Assembly (NCBI RefSeq): GCF_052324685.1
Contig: NC_135221.1
Location: forward strand, 7,937,875-8,001,874
DNA: 64,000 bases
DNA from: Brachyhypopomus gauderio
Lineage: Eukaryota > Chordata > Actinopteri > Gymnotiformes > Hypopomidae
Reading direction: 5' to 3'
Shown here: in pieces, positions 42,501-58,260 of the stretch
Layout of the letters: each line of letters opens with the position of its first letter
Numbering within the stretch: the stretch's first letter is position 1
Notes under the pieces: model-generated
The model's input: the letters and a program-made list of their open reading frames with translations, nothing else
The model's database searches: none
Told to the model about the DNA's origin: nothing
Position numbers and translations under genes: made by a program

Positions 42501-45500
42501 CTGGCATTCCACATTAGCTAGTGCGGATTCCACCTCGCTTGCGCTCCTGTAGGGTCGGAGTCCAGCACAGATGTTTGGAGACATTTTCCTACTCCTGCTG
42601 ATCACAGCATTAAACAAAAAAAAAGCGGCGCCAGGAATGTTTGACCTGAGAAACCACTCAGCTGTGAAGGACTGTGGCTCTGCAGGACAGGAGCTCAGAA
42701 CTCCTCCTGGGATATTTAGAGTGCTTCCAGTGAAGACCCCCAATGTGATTCATATCATTCACAGGATGTGAGATGTGCCGAATCACCTTGCGGAGGTCAT
42801 GAGGATCCACCGATGCTTTGCCGGGCGGTTCGGTCGGGTGACTCAAAAGAGTGCGGAGCTTCTCCATCACCACCTGCTTATCGGCCTCCTGCTCCACCAA
42901 TCTGCGCGTCAGGTTCTGCAGCACGTCGGACAGATGCTGGGACTCCTGAGTCAGACGGCTGTTCGTCTTCAGCAGGTCCTCTGCTTCCTTTTCCTTAAAC
43001 TGGAGTTTCTCTTTGAGGTCTTCAACGATCTGCTTCTTTTCATAGCGACCCCTTCAGAATGTAGGATTTAAACAAAATACTTAGTGAAATGTGATTTTCA
43101 CATTTTACCTTAACCTCAGAATGATATGTTGATGAACTAACCAAACCAAACCCAGAGATTAACTTCTTGGATATGTGATTACCTGAATGAGTTTAACTCA
43201 GGTAAAAGTAGAGTCTCTTCATGCGGCTGAGAGACTGTGTCTCCAAATATGGTGAGGTACATGGTGATGACCTGATCCACATCGTAATTACACTGTCTGA
43301 GATCTGCAGCGACCTCCTTCTGATCCACCAACCCTGGGAGAGCTTCCTAGAAGAGACGTATCAGAGCAGAGCACTCACGTTTTATCGTTTAACAATACAA
43401 CCTCCTCCTTGGGCTGCACTGGTCACTGTTGGTAAACCATAGCGTTCAATATGCCATTTTAGTGGATTATTCAAAGACAGTGCTTATGGGAAAGAGCGCT
43501 ACCATGACTTGTTGAACTTTGTGACGAACAAAATCGGTGTCCATCTCCCAGTGCAAAGGCAGGAGCAACCACATGCCAGACTGGGCATCGAAGTATCTGC
43601 AGATACTGATACGCTCCTGGGAGGAAGAAAATAAAAAAAGAATGGAAAAGACTAATTAAAAGTGCTATGGCAAGACAAATGTCAAAATAACGGAAGCTGT
43701 AATCGAAAACATGCTAGTCATTAGAGAGCAAAAATGACTATGTTGTGTATTTGTAATTAAGGTTTTGTGGTGTGGTTACCCAGGAGCCTCTGTCTGGCCA
43801 TGGTGGGCAGTGATGCCGGTAACGCGTTACTTAGTAACGCGTTACTGTAGTCGGACTACTTTTTTCAGTAACGAGTAGTCTAACGCAACTACTATTTAAA
43901 AACTAGTAGTCAGATTAAAGTTACTTATCTAAAGCATCGTGCGTTACTATTTCTGCATTTCGGGGGAACGTAGGTTATATTTATTCATTCTTATTTTTTG
44001 GCTACACGTTTCTTACGCGGTTACGTCATCTCTGCTCTGCGGCGCCAAAGTCAGACGTAAGGAGAGGTTCGCCTTTAGCAGCTGGAAATACAGGCATTAT
44101 TTTGATTTTATTTCGGCTAAGGAAGACAACATTAAGGTCCGTTGTACACTCTGTCCTGGCGACAGAGTGCTGTCTACTTTCAAAAACACAACGTCAAACC
44201 TGAAATAAAAAACCGGGGCTTGGCGGCGAACGTAAATTGTTACTGGGCGGGGTGTAAAATGGACTAAATTCAGTATTATATCGCGATCGATCGATCGCCG
44301 GTGGTTGGCGCCAGATCGAACTAGTAACTCATTGAATCATAGATGTGGATCAGAGTTAAATAAACTAGATTTTTTTTCGGCGTGAGATATCGGAAGTGTG
44401 GCGTGTAAGCGTGTGAAGACAGTCAAATGCGTGTGTCTCAATGCGTGAGAGTTGGCAACCCTGTAAGTGGGCGGAGTTGAACAGAGACTGTCTTATTTAT
44501 TTATTTAAAAAACATGTAAGCCTATTTCAAGAAAAAGTTTACAAATGCCAGTGTCATTTTTGATGTTCCGGTTAAAATACATGTCAATAAAGTGAGTATT
44601 GGCAGAACTGGTAGTCATTTTCATGTTATAGGGGCGGGGGATCAGCCTCTGCTGAAAGTAACTAAAAGTAATCTAACTTAGTTACTTTTAAAAGCAAGTA
44701 GTCAGTAACTTAACTGAATTACTTTTTAAAGAAGTAGTCAGTAGTCAGTAGTCGGATTACTGTTTCAAAGTAACTATGGCAACACTGATGGTGGGTCCAC
44801 GTGGCCTTTTGTTTATGCTGTACTTTTCTGTTGCACGTGTTGTGTTGTGGTTTTTGCCACGTGCACACAGGTGGCATGAGTGTCATTCGCGCGACACAAG
44901 TTTGTGCTGTGTAATTACGTTGTTCCCTTTTGTTCGTATGGCCGGTAGTTGGTCTTTAACATCACGGTTGTTTTCCTCCATTTGTTTTTGTGCACACTGA
45001 TGTGTCGTTTAACTCCTCACACTTGCTTCCTTCTTTTTGCACCTGTTCCGCCCACGACAGAATGACCAACCATTTCAAAAGCAGCAGTCTAGCTTGTGCC
45101 TTTTATTCAACTGCCTCAAGTTTCAATGACCTGTCTGTGGGCAGGACGGCCGTCCTGCTGGGACGTGTAGGGACGTGTTGGCCAGTTGTGCTCGGTCCCT
45201 GCAGGTGTCTTAGTATGGACTGCTGCCCAGTTCATGTGATGGAGGCCCATCGATGTAGGAGGATGTGGTCTGCTGTTCCTGTACATTCTCGTATATAGCC
45301 GCATGTCAGTAACGTGACGCTGGCTTCCTTTGCGTCCCTTTTATATGCCCTTATGTTGGGTGTCTTTTCGTTAAACTCTTTAAATGGAGACTCGCATTAG
45401 CTACCTTCTTTATTACATGGTTCTGGTGTAAGGTGCAGATGCAGTGGGGGGAAATGTCATTAAACTAAACCACAGGACCCACAATAGTAATCAGACAGTG

Positions 45501-46258
45501 ACACATGTTCTCTGCCAGGCTTGTGATGGAGACACTTGTCAACTCCAGGGTCTTTCAGTGGCTCTGTGGCTTTTAGCGCTGCCTATACGTTGAAGTCATG
45601 CTCAACTTCTGGTGGCCATCTTGGTCAGGCTGGAATATTCATGATTTTGGCCACATGTTGCCATTACATTTAGTTCCGGGTCCGGAGCCGTTAGGATGCT
45701 ACAGTACTTCAGTAGGCTGCTCAGGTTCACAGTCACTTCATCACTAACGACAAGGAATCCTATTCCACCGTGTTTCACAGAAGAGGCAGGATGCTTCTAC
45801 ATGACTTTACGTTTTTTTCTAAGCAGTTAAACAGGGGACTGTGTGTGAAATACTATATACATCATTCATATATGATTATGGTATGGACAAGTTTAAATAT
45901 GAGCTGACATTCTGCACAGCCAATACCAATGGAAAACAATATATGTTGTTACTGTACACTCACTTATAGCCTACATTATATAAGTACACACAGTGATTGT
46001 TTGCATTTCTGGAAGTGATCCGGTACTCATCTACACAGCTTTTAAACTCACTGGGTCTGAACAACAGCAGCTCACGAGCACCAGATACTGAACCAGATCT
46101 CTACTGGGCAACTTTCCAAACGTGTAATGGTGAAAACTAACCTCAAACATACAGATCTTCATACCCCCTTTACCCTGGACATAGTCTCCACGGGGCCAGC
46201 CATCTTCAGCCAGTGTGGGGGCGCTAGGTGTAGCAGTGCCTCTGCTATAGATTACCTT
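39564..46258 (-). CDS. Kinesin-14 family C-terminal motor protein (12 exons found, 5' end missing)
   Basis: Exons in order: 46142-46258, 43503-43616, 43183-43346, 42787-43051, 42245-42424, 41760-41966, 41513-41655, 40771-40831, 40479-40687, 40048-40234, 39863-39958 and 39564-39713, about 630 codons in one frame. An N-terminal region I do not recognise (GWPRGDYVQG, WLLLPLHWEMDTDF, CNYDVDQVITMY) is followed by a coiled coil and then the motor, preceded by EVQGNIRVFCR, the neck of minus-end-directed kinesin-14s. Motor motifs: P-loop GQSGSGKT, switch II DLAGSER, NKSLMALRQ and VPFRNSKLTHLLQ. Oddities: switch I reads SSCSH instead of SSRSH, RxRP is RCRGP, and one intron starts with GC. It could be a KIF25- or KIFC-type protein; no symbol is given. 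The first exon shown is inferred from splice sites and phase only. Confidence 0.85.
42432..42506. repeat. Short tandem repeat ccagttacacgctggctgg, about 3 copies
   Basis: Three imperfect copies in the kinesin intron, directly next to the 42424 acceptor. Confidence 0.8.
43808..44787. mobile_element. hAT element, 980 bp, with intact ends and 8-bp target duplication
   Basis: Left end CAGTGATGCC and right end GGCAACACTG form a short inverted repeat. The flanks are a perfect 8-bp duplication, ATGGTGGG, at 43800-43807 and 44788-44795. Sub-terminal regions on both sides are rich in gtaac and actac/gtagt repeats, which extend the inverted similarity. The 8-bp duplication and CAGTG ends define the hAT superfamily. 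It sits in a kinesin intron, and its interior retains a fragment of transposase coding sequence. Confidence 0.92.
43939..44208 (+). pseudogene. hAT transposase N-terminal (BED-finger-like) remnant
   Basis: The frame contains FSSWKYRHYFDFI, KVRCTLCPGDRVLSTF and NTTSNLK, the usual start of a BED-type zinc finger in hAT transposases: the two Cys are present, and the frame stops where the His pair should follow. The catalytic domain is absent, so the copy is an internal-deletion derivative. Confidence 0.7.
44796..46141. other. Kinesin intron, no recognisable feature
   Basis: AT-rich DNA with short chance frames only; assigned as intron because coding exons flank it. Confidence 0.6.
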
Positions 46259-48611
46259 CTAGAAAGCAATACACACAAGTTTCAGTGTACTCAGCCAGGT
46301 CACCAATCTGTAATTGTTATCTTGTTTTTTCTGTGCATACATTTACGCATGGTACACTCTGCATTTACATGTCAGACTGCTTCCCTAACACAGCGTTCTC
46401 ACCTAAGGCGTTTTGAATAACTTGCCACATGCACTGCAAGTATATTTGCACATTACATTTGAGGATGTTCATTTCCATATATATGCAAGTTTACGTTCTG
46501 TTCGAAGCTATCGCGACGCATTGTCGTAAACGTGCTCTGATCTGGACACTCAGACGGCTCCACGCTCTCTCTGCTGTCTCATCCCACTCTACTAACCTCC
46601 AGATGCAGTGTGTCTCTCGTCTCTCTTCCCACCGATGCTCCACTTCCCATAATCACAAGCCACTGATAAGGACAACGCACCGGCACGAGCCCCCACAGTC
46701 CTCTGGCTATGCTGCTACGCTCTACAAACCCACGCCAACAGTAACCCTATAGTCCCATGCGTGTGCCCTCCATTAAAGTTGAATGATTACAGTCTATAAG
46801 TACCCACCCCGCCCCACCCATGTGCCTTTACTCCACTGGTGATCATGCATGGGCAGTTTTAGTTCCCCTCAAGATCAGACAGTAAAATGGCTTCCTAAGT
46901 TCCATTTGAATACTGTACACAGCATTCTGTCATTACTGGGTTGTAGGGTCCTGTGCTGTAATCACTCTGACACTTAGCAAGGGGTGAGATGACATTTCAC
47001 GTGTTGTAACTTGACACCTGACCTGCAGTAATTATACCACTGATGGATTACACACCCTTTGACAGGAGGAGGCAGTTTGCGATTTGCTAAGACTTCCCCG
47101 TACACAGTGAAGTCTCATCTCAGGTGTTTACCTCAGGTGTTTTTGTTCCAGTTGGCTAGGAGATGGAGAATTAAAGTACCAGTTAAGAATGACATTTTAA
47201 TGAATACAACAAAAGTAGCTATCAGATAACAATAATACGCTTCCTGAAGCAAACATTTGCCAAGCTAACAGAACACTCTCCACATCAGTGATTCTGGACT
47301 GGGTTTTAAAGGAACGAATCCAGACCGACAGGTATACAAGGAGTTTTCTTTTATTTCTGGAAAAACTCTCAGTACAGTTGATTTCAGTCATGTAAGCACC
47401 ACCGTAACTATTTCAACATCACTGTACAGCCACTTGTACCTGGCACGGATTTTCCATATTACTTTCCATATTACTTAGTCATGTTAGCCAAACATCTTGC
47501 ATTATACTTAGCCATGTTTAGGTTAACCAAACCGACTCACACACATCAAAGCGAATTCAAATTTTTCTTGAATCTTATAGAAATGGGGAGATTTCAGATA
47601 ACACATAGGCCTCTTGGTGAAGTCTAAGCCACAACAAAGCACTTGTACACGTGTTGTAACTGTAGTGCAAACTGCTGTATAGATTACCAAATGAAGAAAA
47701 AGGAAGGTTCAAACATGACCATGGTTGGTCATGCCAATTTGTTAATACAAAATCACAGTGTTACCAAATTATGCTTAAAGCTGAACCTTGCTCAGAAGCA
47801 AATCATACATACAGTATCAAAATTTACAAAGGGCAAAAATATTTTCTAGTATAATAGACAAGTTATTACCAAAATAATTCAATATAAATATTTCAACATC
47901 TGTAGAAAACTGATCTAAATGTGTTCCCTCAGTGGCCTGTAACCTGAGCAGAGCATAATTCACACCATATTGGCAATGAAGAAATAATTTCTCTCAGACC
48001 AGTAAAAATAGGGGACAGTGGATGGCTGTAAACCTCTGAGAGTGTTGAACTCTAATTGGACCCACTGAAGGAGCCAATTCACACTCACCTTGATGACCTC
48101 AATCCAAACTTGTGCTCAGTACATTTTTTTTAAATATTACAGGATATACCTCCAACTCAGAGCAAATGTTTAAAATTGTTAGAAAGGATGGTTAAAATAG
48201 ACTAAAGCATTAGCTGGCAGTGTAACAGTAAGATTAGTTGAATTTGAACACCATGCAGTATTGTGCTTTTGGCATGGCCCATGGTAACCTGATTGTGCCC
48301 CTTGCACCAGCGCTGTTCATTTCACCTAAAAAAAAAAAAGCAATTTGACAATTAAAAAAAAATAGCTTGTATCCTCCTATGCCCATTAGCCTTCCATTTT
48401 TAGATCACTCCTTTCTCCATGTCATACAAACACTCCTGTGCACACACACACGTTTTCTCCTGAGGTCAACACACACCATGCTTTGGCAACACTGAAACTA
48501 CAAGCTGCCATTGCTGAGGATTTTCAGGCAAACTTCACGTGCTCCAAGTGCAATGTTACCGCAAAACGCCGACACCCCTAACAGCACCGGCAGCGTGTTC
48601 AAAGTCCCGCT
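46259..48611. other. Intergenic or 5' kinesin region between kinesin-14 and tmem168
   Basis: It should contain the missing first exon(s) of the kinesin gene and the 3' untranslated region of tmem168. A minus-strand AATAAA at 47350-47355 could end tmem168. I found no convincing further coding exon. Confidence 0.5.
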
Positions 48612-51251
48612 CTACGTCCTGACCAGCTTGAAGCCCTGGCCAGTGTCGAGAACTGCTGGCGGGAACCAGGTCAGTTTTACCCTTCGCAGGACGCGCAGGC
48701 AGACGCCACAGATCCAGAACAAGTTTAGAGCACCGCACCAGTGGGCCAGCTGCACCACGGGGTACGTCAGGCGGGGGAAATGCTGCTTCCAGTGCTTGGC
48801 GACATCACTTCCTGTGGGCAGATGCAGCCTGTAATCAGCCCAGCATCTGGATAGGCCGTAGGCGGCCGCGATAGCCCGCCCTCGCCCCGCCCACCGCACG
48901 GAGCTGTCGGGGTTGCAGTTGAAGTCCACCCACTCAGAGGTGAAGTCCCCGATCTGGGGGGAGTCCTGGAGCTCCAGGTCGGAGGAACTCCCCAGCACCG
49001 CACCTTGCACAGCCACGTAGGCGCCCTCCACCCTACACACCTCCTCCACCCACGGGCGGGAGTTCTCAGTGTCCAGAACCAGAATAAAACGAGAGCAGCA
49101 GTCACCGTTCTTCTCTTTCCACAGCTGCACGATTTCACCCAGACGCAGTATGTCGCCGCCTGAGAAGAGGGGAAAAAAAATTTATAAAAATTTCGAAAAT
49201 GCTCGAAAATGAAAAACCTATATAAAAAAAAAAAACCCACCCAAGTGAATTTGAATCCAATATGTACATATGCACAGTGTATTCTAGCATATGCACAGTA
49301 TTCTGACCTATAACACTAACCTGCCAGAGCCCACTCTCCAGAGCGGTGCGTGTGGCCACTGTAGAAGAGCACGTAGGTGTCGTAGCGCGGCCCGTCGGCG
49401 GTGTGCGCCTCCAGAAAGGAGCCGAGCTTGGCTAGCAGGGAGTCCCGCGCCAGGCCGCTGGTGGAGTAGTCACAGCCGTACGTCTCTATCAGATGGTAGG
49501 AGAAAAAGCACTGGATGCTGTTGAGCATGCCGGTAGAACGCAGGTTCAAATCCTGCACGAGGTCTGGGGGCAGCAGGATGGGCTGACCGTCCACACTGGC
49601 AGAGACAGAGAGAGACAGAGAGAGAGGGACAGAGAGAGTGGGACAGAGAGAGAGAGACAGAGAGAGAGAGATCATGTCTGACAATATGCAATGCTTCAGA
49701 AACAGTGCAATTGGAGGCCATTGTTATTATTATTTTTTTCTTCTCTAGCAAAGATGAAAATGTATGAAATTGAGATGTGACATTTTCTACCTGCAGTAGT
49801 TGGTAGGGATGACCACTGCATATCCCACAGATGTTCCTCCGAGACAGTTACCCAGCTCATAGAAAAGTCCATAAGCCAGAGACTCCAGAGGCAGGACCAG
49901 TAGAAACACACTAATAAACAGGCTGTTGAGTGGCTGGCAAAGGAAAACACAATAAAAAGACTCAAAGATCACAGTCATCTAGACAAGAAAAAACACACAA
50001 ACCAGCTTTCAAATATCTACATGGCTGTTAAGACATTTTAACAACATTGAAACTGTTACAGGAAAATAAATTCATGTACTAAAAAGCCTGTGTTTTTCAG
50101 CAAGCAAATCCCACCTGCCATGACAGGCCAGCAAGTACGGCTGTGGACACGAGACTGAAGAGCACCAAGCGTTTTGAAATGAGACAGAAGTGGCGCATGC
50201 CCTTGGAGGTCATGACCTTGTCCAGAGCACCGTGCTCCGCCCTCTGAGCCACGCACACTCGCTGGCAGTCACTCAGTTTGCTGTGGAAGCCCCACAGAGT
50301 GACCAGGAACACCACATGGCAGACGATCCAAAAAATGCCGGAGGCTGAAAAACTAGGGATGACGATGTACCACCGGTCTGCATCGGCCATCTTAAAACCT
50401 GCCTGCACCAGGAAAGATATCTCGACAGTGAGCAAGGGTAGAAGAGTGAGGCGTCGCCAAAGGCCCCCTCTCCTCAGGAGGGGCGACCAGCGCTCAGTCG
50501 CCGACAGGCCACTGAAGTAGACGTCCAAGAGGGGCTCACAGATGAGGCGGCAGAGGAAGCAGGACAGAGCGTAGGGGTTTGTGGGTACCCTTAGGGCCTG
50601 GAAAAAGAAGACGCCCGTGACCACAGAGAAGCAGGTCAGGTTTGGGAGGGCCAGGAAGGACTTCATTCTCAGGTCCACAACAAGCATGGCTACAGCCACC
50701 ACTAGCACGATCACGCTCAAAGAATCCCGGGCCACTTGAGTGGTGCTGGCAACGGCAAAGCCCGTAAGCTCCAGCACCTCGGCAGAAGTAAGAAGTGCAG
50801 GTCGGTGACGGGTGCAGCCACAGACTCTCTCCACTAGAGCCCAGAGAGTTCTGATCACCACGCTGGCTAACAGCATGTATCTGGTGACTTGTTCTTTTAA
50901 GTCTGCCTCCCGGGTGTGGGTGCTGAGGAAACACAGCAAGCCCAGCAGGAATCCGAACCACAGGTGGAAGAGAAAGAGACTTATACGCTCCATGCTGAAG
51001 TAGTAGTAGAAGATACAGGCCATTCCCAAGACAAACAAGCCCAAAATGAAAATGACCAGTATTACGGGCTCTGCAGTCCTCTCCCAGCGGCCATAAAGGC
51101 CCAGACATATGGCCACGAACAGGGTTAGACTGGACAAGTGTCCCAGGTACCGAATAGACAACTGCAGACCGACTCCTTTATTGACCTCCTCTAGTCTAGT
51201 CATTGCTGCATACAGGTAATGACTGACGAAGTAGCGTATTAGTCTGCACAT
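48612..51251 (-). CDS. tmem168: tmem168, transmembrane protein 168 (complete, 4 exons, 700 aa)
   Basis: Coding exons 50115-51251, 49791-49933, 49321-49595 and 48612-49159 join in phase to 700 residues (mammalian protein about 697). The first exon encodes most membrane segments, for example [48 protein letters not shown] and [13 protein letters not shown]. The C-terminal soluble region includes [54 protein letters not shown] and [14 protein letters not shown] chose the ATG at 51251 (MCRLIRYF), which matches the mammalian N terminus; an upstream in-frame ATG at 51362 would add 37 residues that look like untranslated sequence. It is a multi-pass membrane protein of poorly known function. Confidence 0.95.
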
Positions 51252-51720
51252 CGCTAAACTTAGGACACAGGTTGTCTGTAAAAGTGCCAAGGTGAGTCTG
51301 TAGGTACTGAAAGGTCTCGGTCCGGAGCTAAAGGCAGTTAGCCGCGCAGCTAACGCGCACATACACGGCGGGCAGACGTTACGCTAGCTGCCCTGTCCAA
51401 CTTTGAAAGAGTTGACAGGACTTTTGATCCTTATGGCTGTCGGCAGCTAATAACGACAGGGTCCCGCTCGAAAACATGTTTCATTAAGTGCACTGAACGG
51501 TTGTTTCCGTTGAACAGACGAATAAATGATATATTCTGGTTCTTTATATAGCCTAGCGAGCAGGGCTGCCACTTTCAAAACTTTCTCCTATATCCGCCAT
51601 TTTTACCTCTCGGTAAATATCTACGGCGGCCGCGTTAGGACAAGCAGAGCAACGCGTTTACTGTCGCCTCCTACGGAGAAAGATGAACGATGTGCAATTA
51701 AAGAATTTATTACTGTCGCT
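51252..51720. promoter_or_regulatory. tmem168 5' region and likely promoter
   Basis: CpG-containing, moderately GC-rich DNA directly upstream of tmem168, with cggcggccgcgtt near 51624. No TATA box. A short plus-strand frame at 51526-51792 starts here but resembles nothing I know. Confidence 0.4.
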
Positions 51721-51792
51721 TTATCCAAACTTTATCCAGAAAAGAAGACTACTGCTTTATTATGTAAATGGAGGCAGACTTTATGTAAATAG

Positions 51793-54180
51793 TTGTAAAT
51801 CCTCATCTCAGGTCTGATCACTGCATGTTGCCAATTCTGATTAATGTACAGCCAGATGGAAAGAATGTGATCTTTATTTAATTACTTTTTACATGTAGGA
51901 AACATCTAATTTATAAAATAGGATCATCTCATGACAATTCACACCAATAGTTTGGAAGTTGAACAACATTGAACAGAAGCTGTTCATGCACACAGTAGAT
52001 TGGGAAGACATTACAATGCACAAACCCATCCAATAAAGCTTTTTTTTTTAAAGAAAAGGCCTAAATCTTTAGGTTTTTGAAAAACCCATGAAGTATAATA
52101 CTATTGCTATTGTGATGAATGTGGCTGACCGTACTTGGTGATGACAATGACATGATCATAATACCTGGTTAGATTCAGCATTCTTTGAAATGTGTCTGAT
52201 AACATTCATTTGAAGATTTCTATATCCTCAAGCAGCAGATCTCTAACTCAGTTTTCAGTTGTACCACAGTCTGGGCTAAATACCACATAGAGGATTCATC
52301 TCACTGCTTCAGTGTCAAATGGAAGTAAAAGTGCTCCTCTGTATGACTTATTTAATGACATGAAAAAGAATGACAAACAAGAATAAAGTCCTGGCATTTT
52401 TGGCACCCTCAAACTGGACTTTTAGTTTTAATTAAATGTGTCATACTAAAAAAAGTAAGCATCCCCTCAAAGCTTTAGAACAAACTCCTTAGATGGATCA
52501 AAAGGGTCCATTAAATGATGTTTGCTTATCAATCATCCAATATTCAAAGCAAACCAGCAGATCATAAAGGGTTCCGTATAAACACATTTACCACTTCATA
52601 TTGCGGGTTATTGCAGTTCTGGTGTAGAAGCAAGGGTCACGTCACTCTTATTACAAGGTGAGAGTGAACATATAAAAGTGTATGTGCTAAAGTGACGGAG
52701 TCTATTTCACAGTGCAATACAAAGGTGGCATTCATGAGATGTGAATTAGTCATATAGTAAACAGCATCACAAATGGCTTAAGACAATGGTGTAAGACATT
52801 GAGAAGTATACTTTGATTTGAAAATAGCTATAGGAAATAACAAATTATAATTCAATATTCAGTAATGTTATATCAAAAGGGCAGATTGGAAAATAAGATA
52901 CAGAGCACCTGCCTCTCCCACTTCCTTTACTATATGTGCATCCAGGCAGGCCTGTGGGTCTACAAGTTATACCCACTGCCTTAGATATCAAAGTTCACAG
53001 CTACAAGTAGCTAAAACATGTTTTAAAGCCTTTTTTGATCAGAAGACAGGTCCTACCACAACACCCACTCAAAACCCACCAAAGGAGGTAACCACACCTC
53101 CTTTTTAGTCTTGTCAAAGATTGTTCTTATGAATTACAACTACCGGGCATGATCTTTATCATGTAAAATTATCTTTAAGAAGAGTTAGTCACAGTGTCAC
53201 ATAAGCAAGACCAAAACACAATCATTGCTGAACACACAAAATGCTAGGAACATATCCATGGCGAAGTCAGTACCAAAGATGCTCATTTAAAATTCTACAC
53301 TGTAAAATAACAATAGAGCAAACCTCTCATCAATCTATCCTGAAACATCACGAAATTTCTGAACTCTTACTAGACAAATTATCTTAGATTATTTGCCACT
53401 GAAATTCCAAGAATCCAAATCCACAATAAAAAACAAAATGTGTTACGTTACATGACAGGGGGACGGAAAATCCAGTCTAGATGACAATTACAGACTATGG
53501 AAAAAAAGTCACACATATCCTTTAACCCGAACTCACTCAGATGCTTTATTTATCATATCAACAAAGAAATTCGTTTCTTCTTGTGGATATACTTAAATGT
53601 GTAAAACCCTGACTTTCACCCAATTAAAAAAATTCAATACCACTAAGTGCAAATGTCTTTTCCCTCTAATCTATTCACAGTCTGATCACAATTGTAGTAG
53701 GCCTCTCCCCCATTGCACGTTATCACCAGCAGACCGAGAAAGCTTTGCTGATGCTTATACATTAAAAATGCTATTCACCTGTCTTGTTATTAGTCAGAAT
53801 CTCAGAGGCCACTTGGCTGCAGGGGAGGGAAACAGCTTGCCAACCTTACATCCCAATAACAATGTGACAAAATGCATCGCCTTGAACGGCCAATGACATG
53901 GCTGGGATGACCATGACCAATGACATGGCTTGAACATTAATCCTAACAGTAAGATTCACCCTGCACACTGCCAAAGCAAGGACGTTTACCAAACATGCTA
54001 CTAGGGGTCATCTTTGTAAACATCATCTTCCACTCTGTGCAAACCGCATTGTGTCTCGTACACGAAGGAAACAAAAACACAAAAGAAGAAAGTACAGGAA
54101 CAGGGCGGAGAGTAGGAGAGCCCAGCGTTCAGTGTCCAGTGCAGGTGTAGGCTAGCAGGTGGGCAGCAGGCCCGCGGGCT
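51793..54180. other. Intergenic region between tmem168 and bmt2
   Basis: AT-rich DNA without recognised genes. A minus-strand AATAAA at 53545-53550, about 630 bases past the bmt2 stop, is a plausible bmt2 polyadenylation signal. Confidence 0.6.
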
Positions 54181-58150
<3,970 letters not shown>

Positions 58151-58260
58151 AGCGCTGCTGTTCAGGTGCTACCGGCGCGCCGGGTCCGCCAGCCAACACA
58201 GCGCAGCACGCCTGTGTCTGCCTACGCCTGCAGGTCTGACGGAGGCAAAACCGATAAACC
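58151..58260 (-). promoter_or_regulatory. bmt2 5' untranslated/promoter CpG-rich region
   Basis: GC- and CpG-rich sequence continues from exon 1 upstream to about 58230, including ggcgcgccgggtccgcc. This fits a CpG-island promoter; no start site can be fixed. Confidence 0.4.

Noticed and set aside
46580-46640. Possible further kinesin exon ending CTGCATCTGGAG|GTTAGT on the minus strand
   Set aside because: The donor is good, but the frame closes upstream quickly, no acceptor gives matching phase, and the peptide is not convincing.
49540-49556. tRNA T-arm-like ggttcaaatcc
   Set aside because: It lies inside tmem168 exon 3 and no acceptor, D or anticodon arm can be drawn around it.
51526-51792. 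Plus-strand 88-codon frame upstream of tmem168
   Set aside because: No similarity to any family I know and no splice context; it could be chance in promoter DNA.
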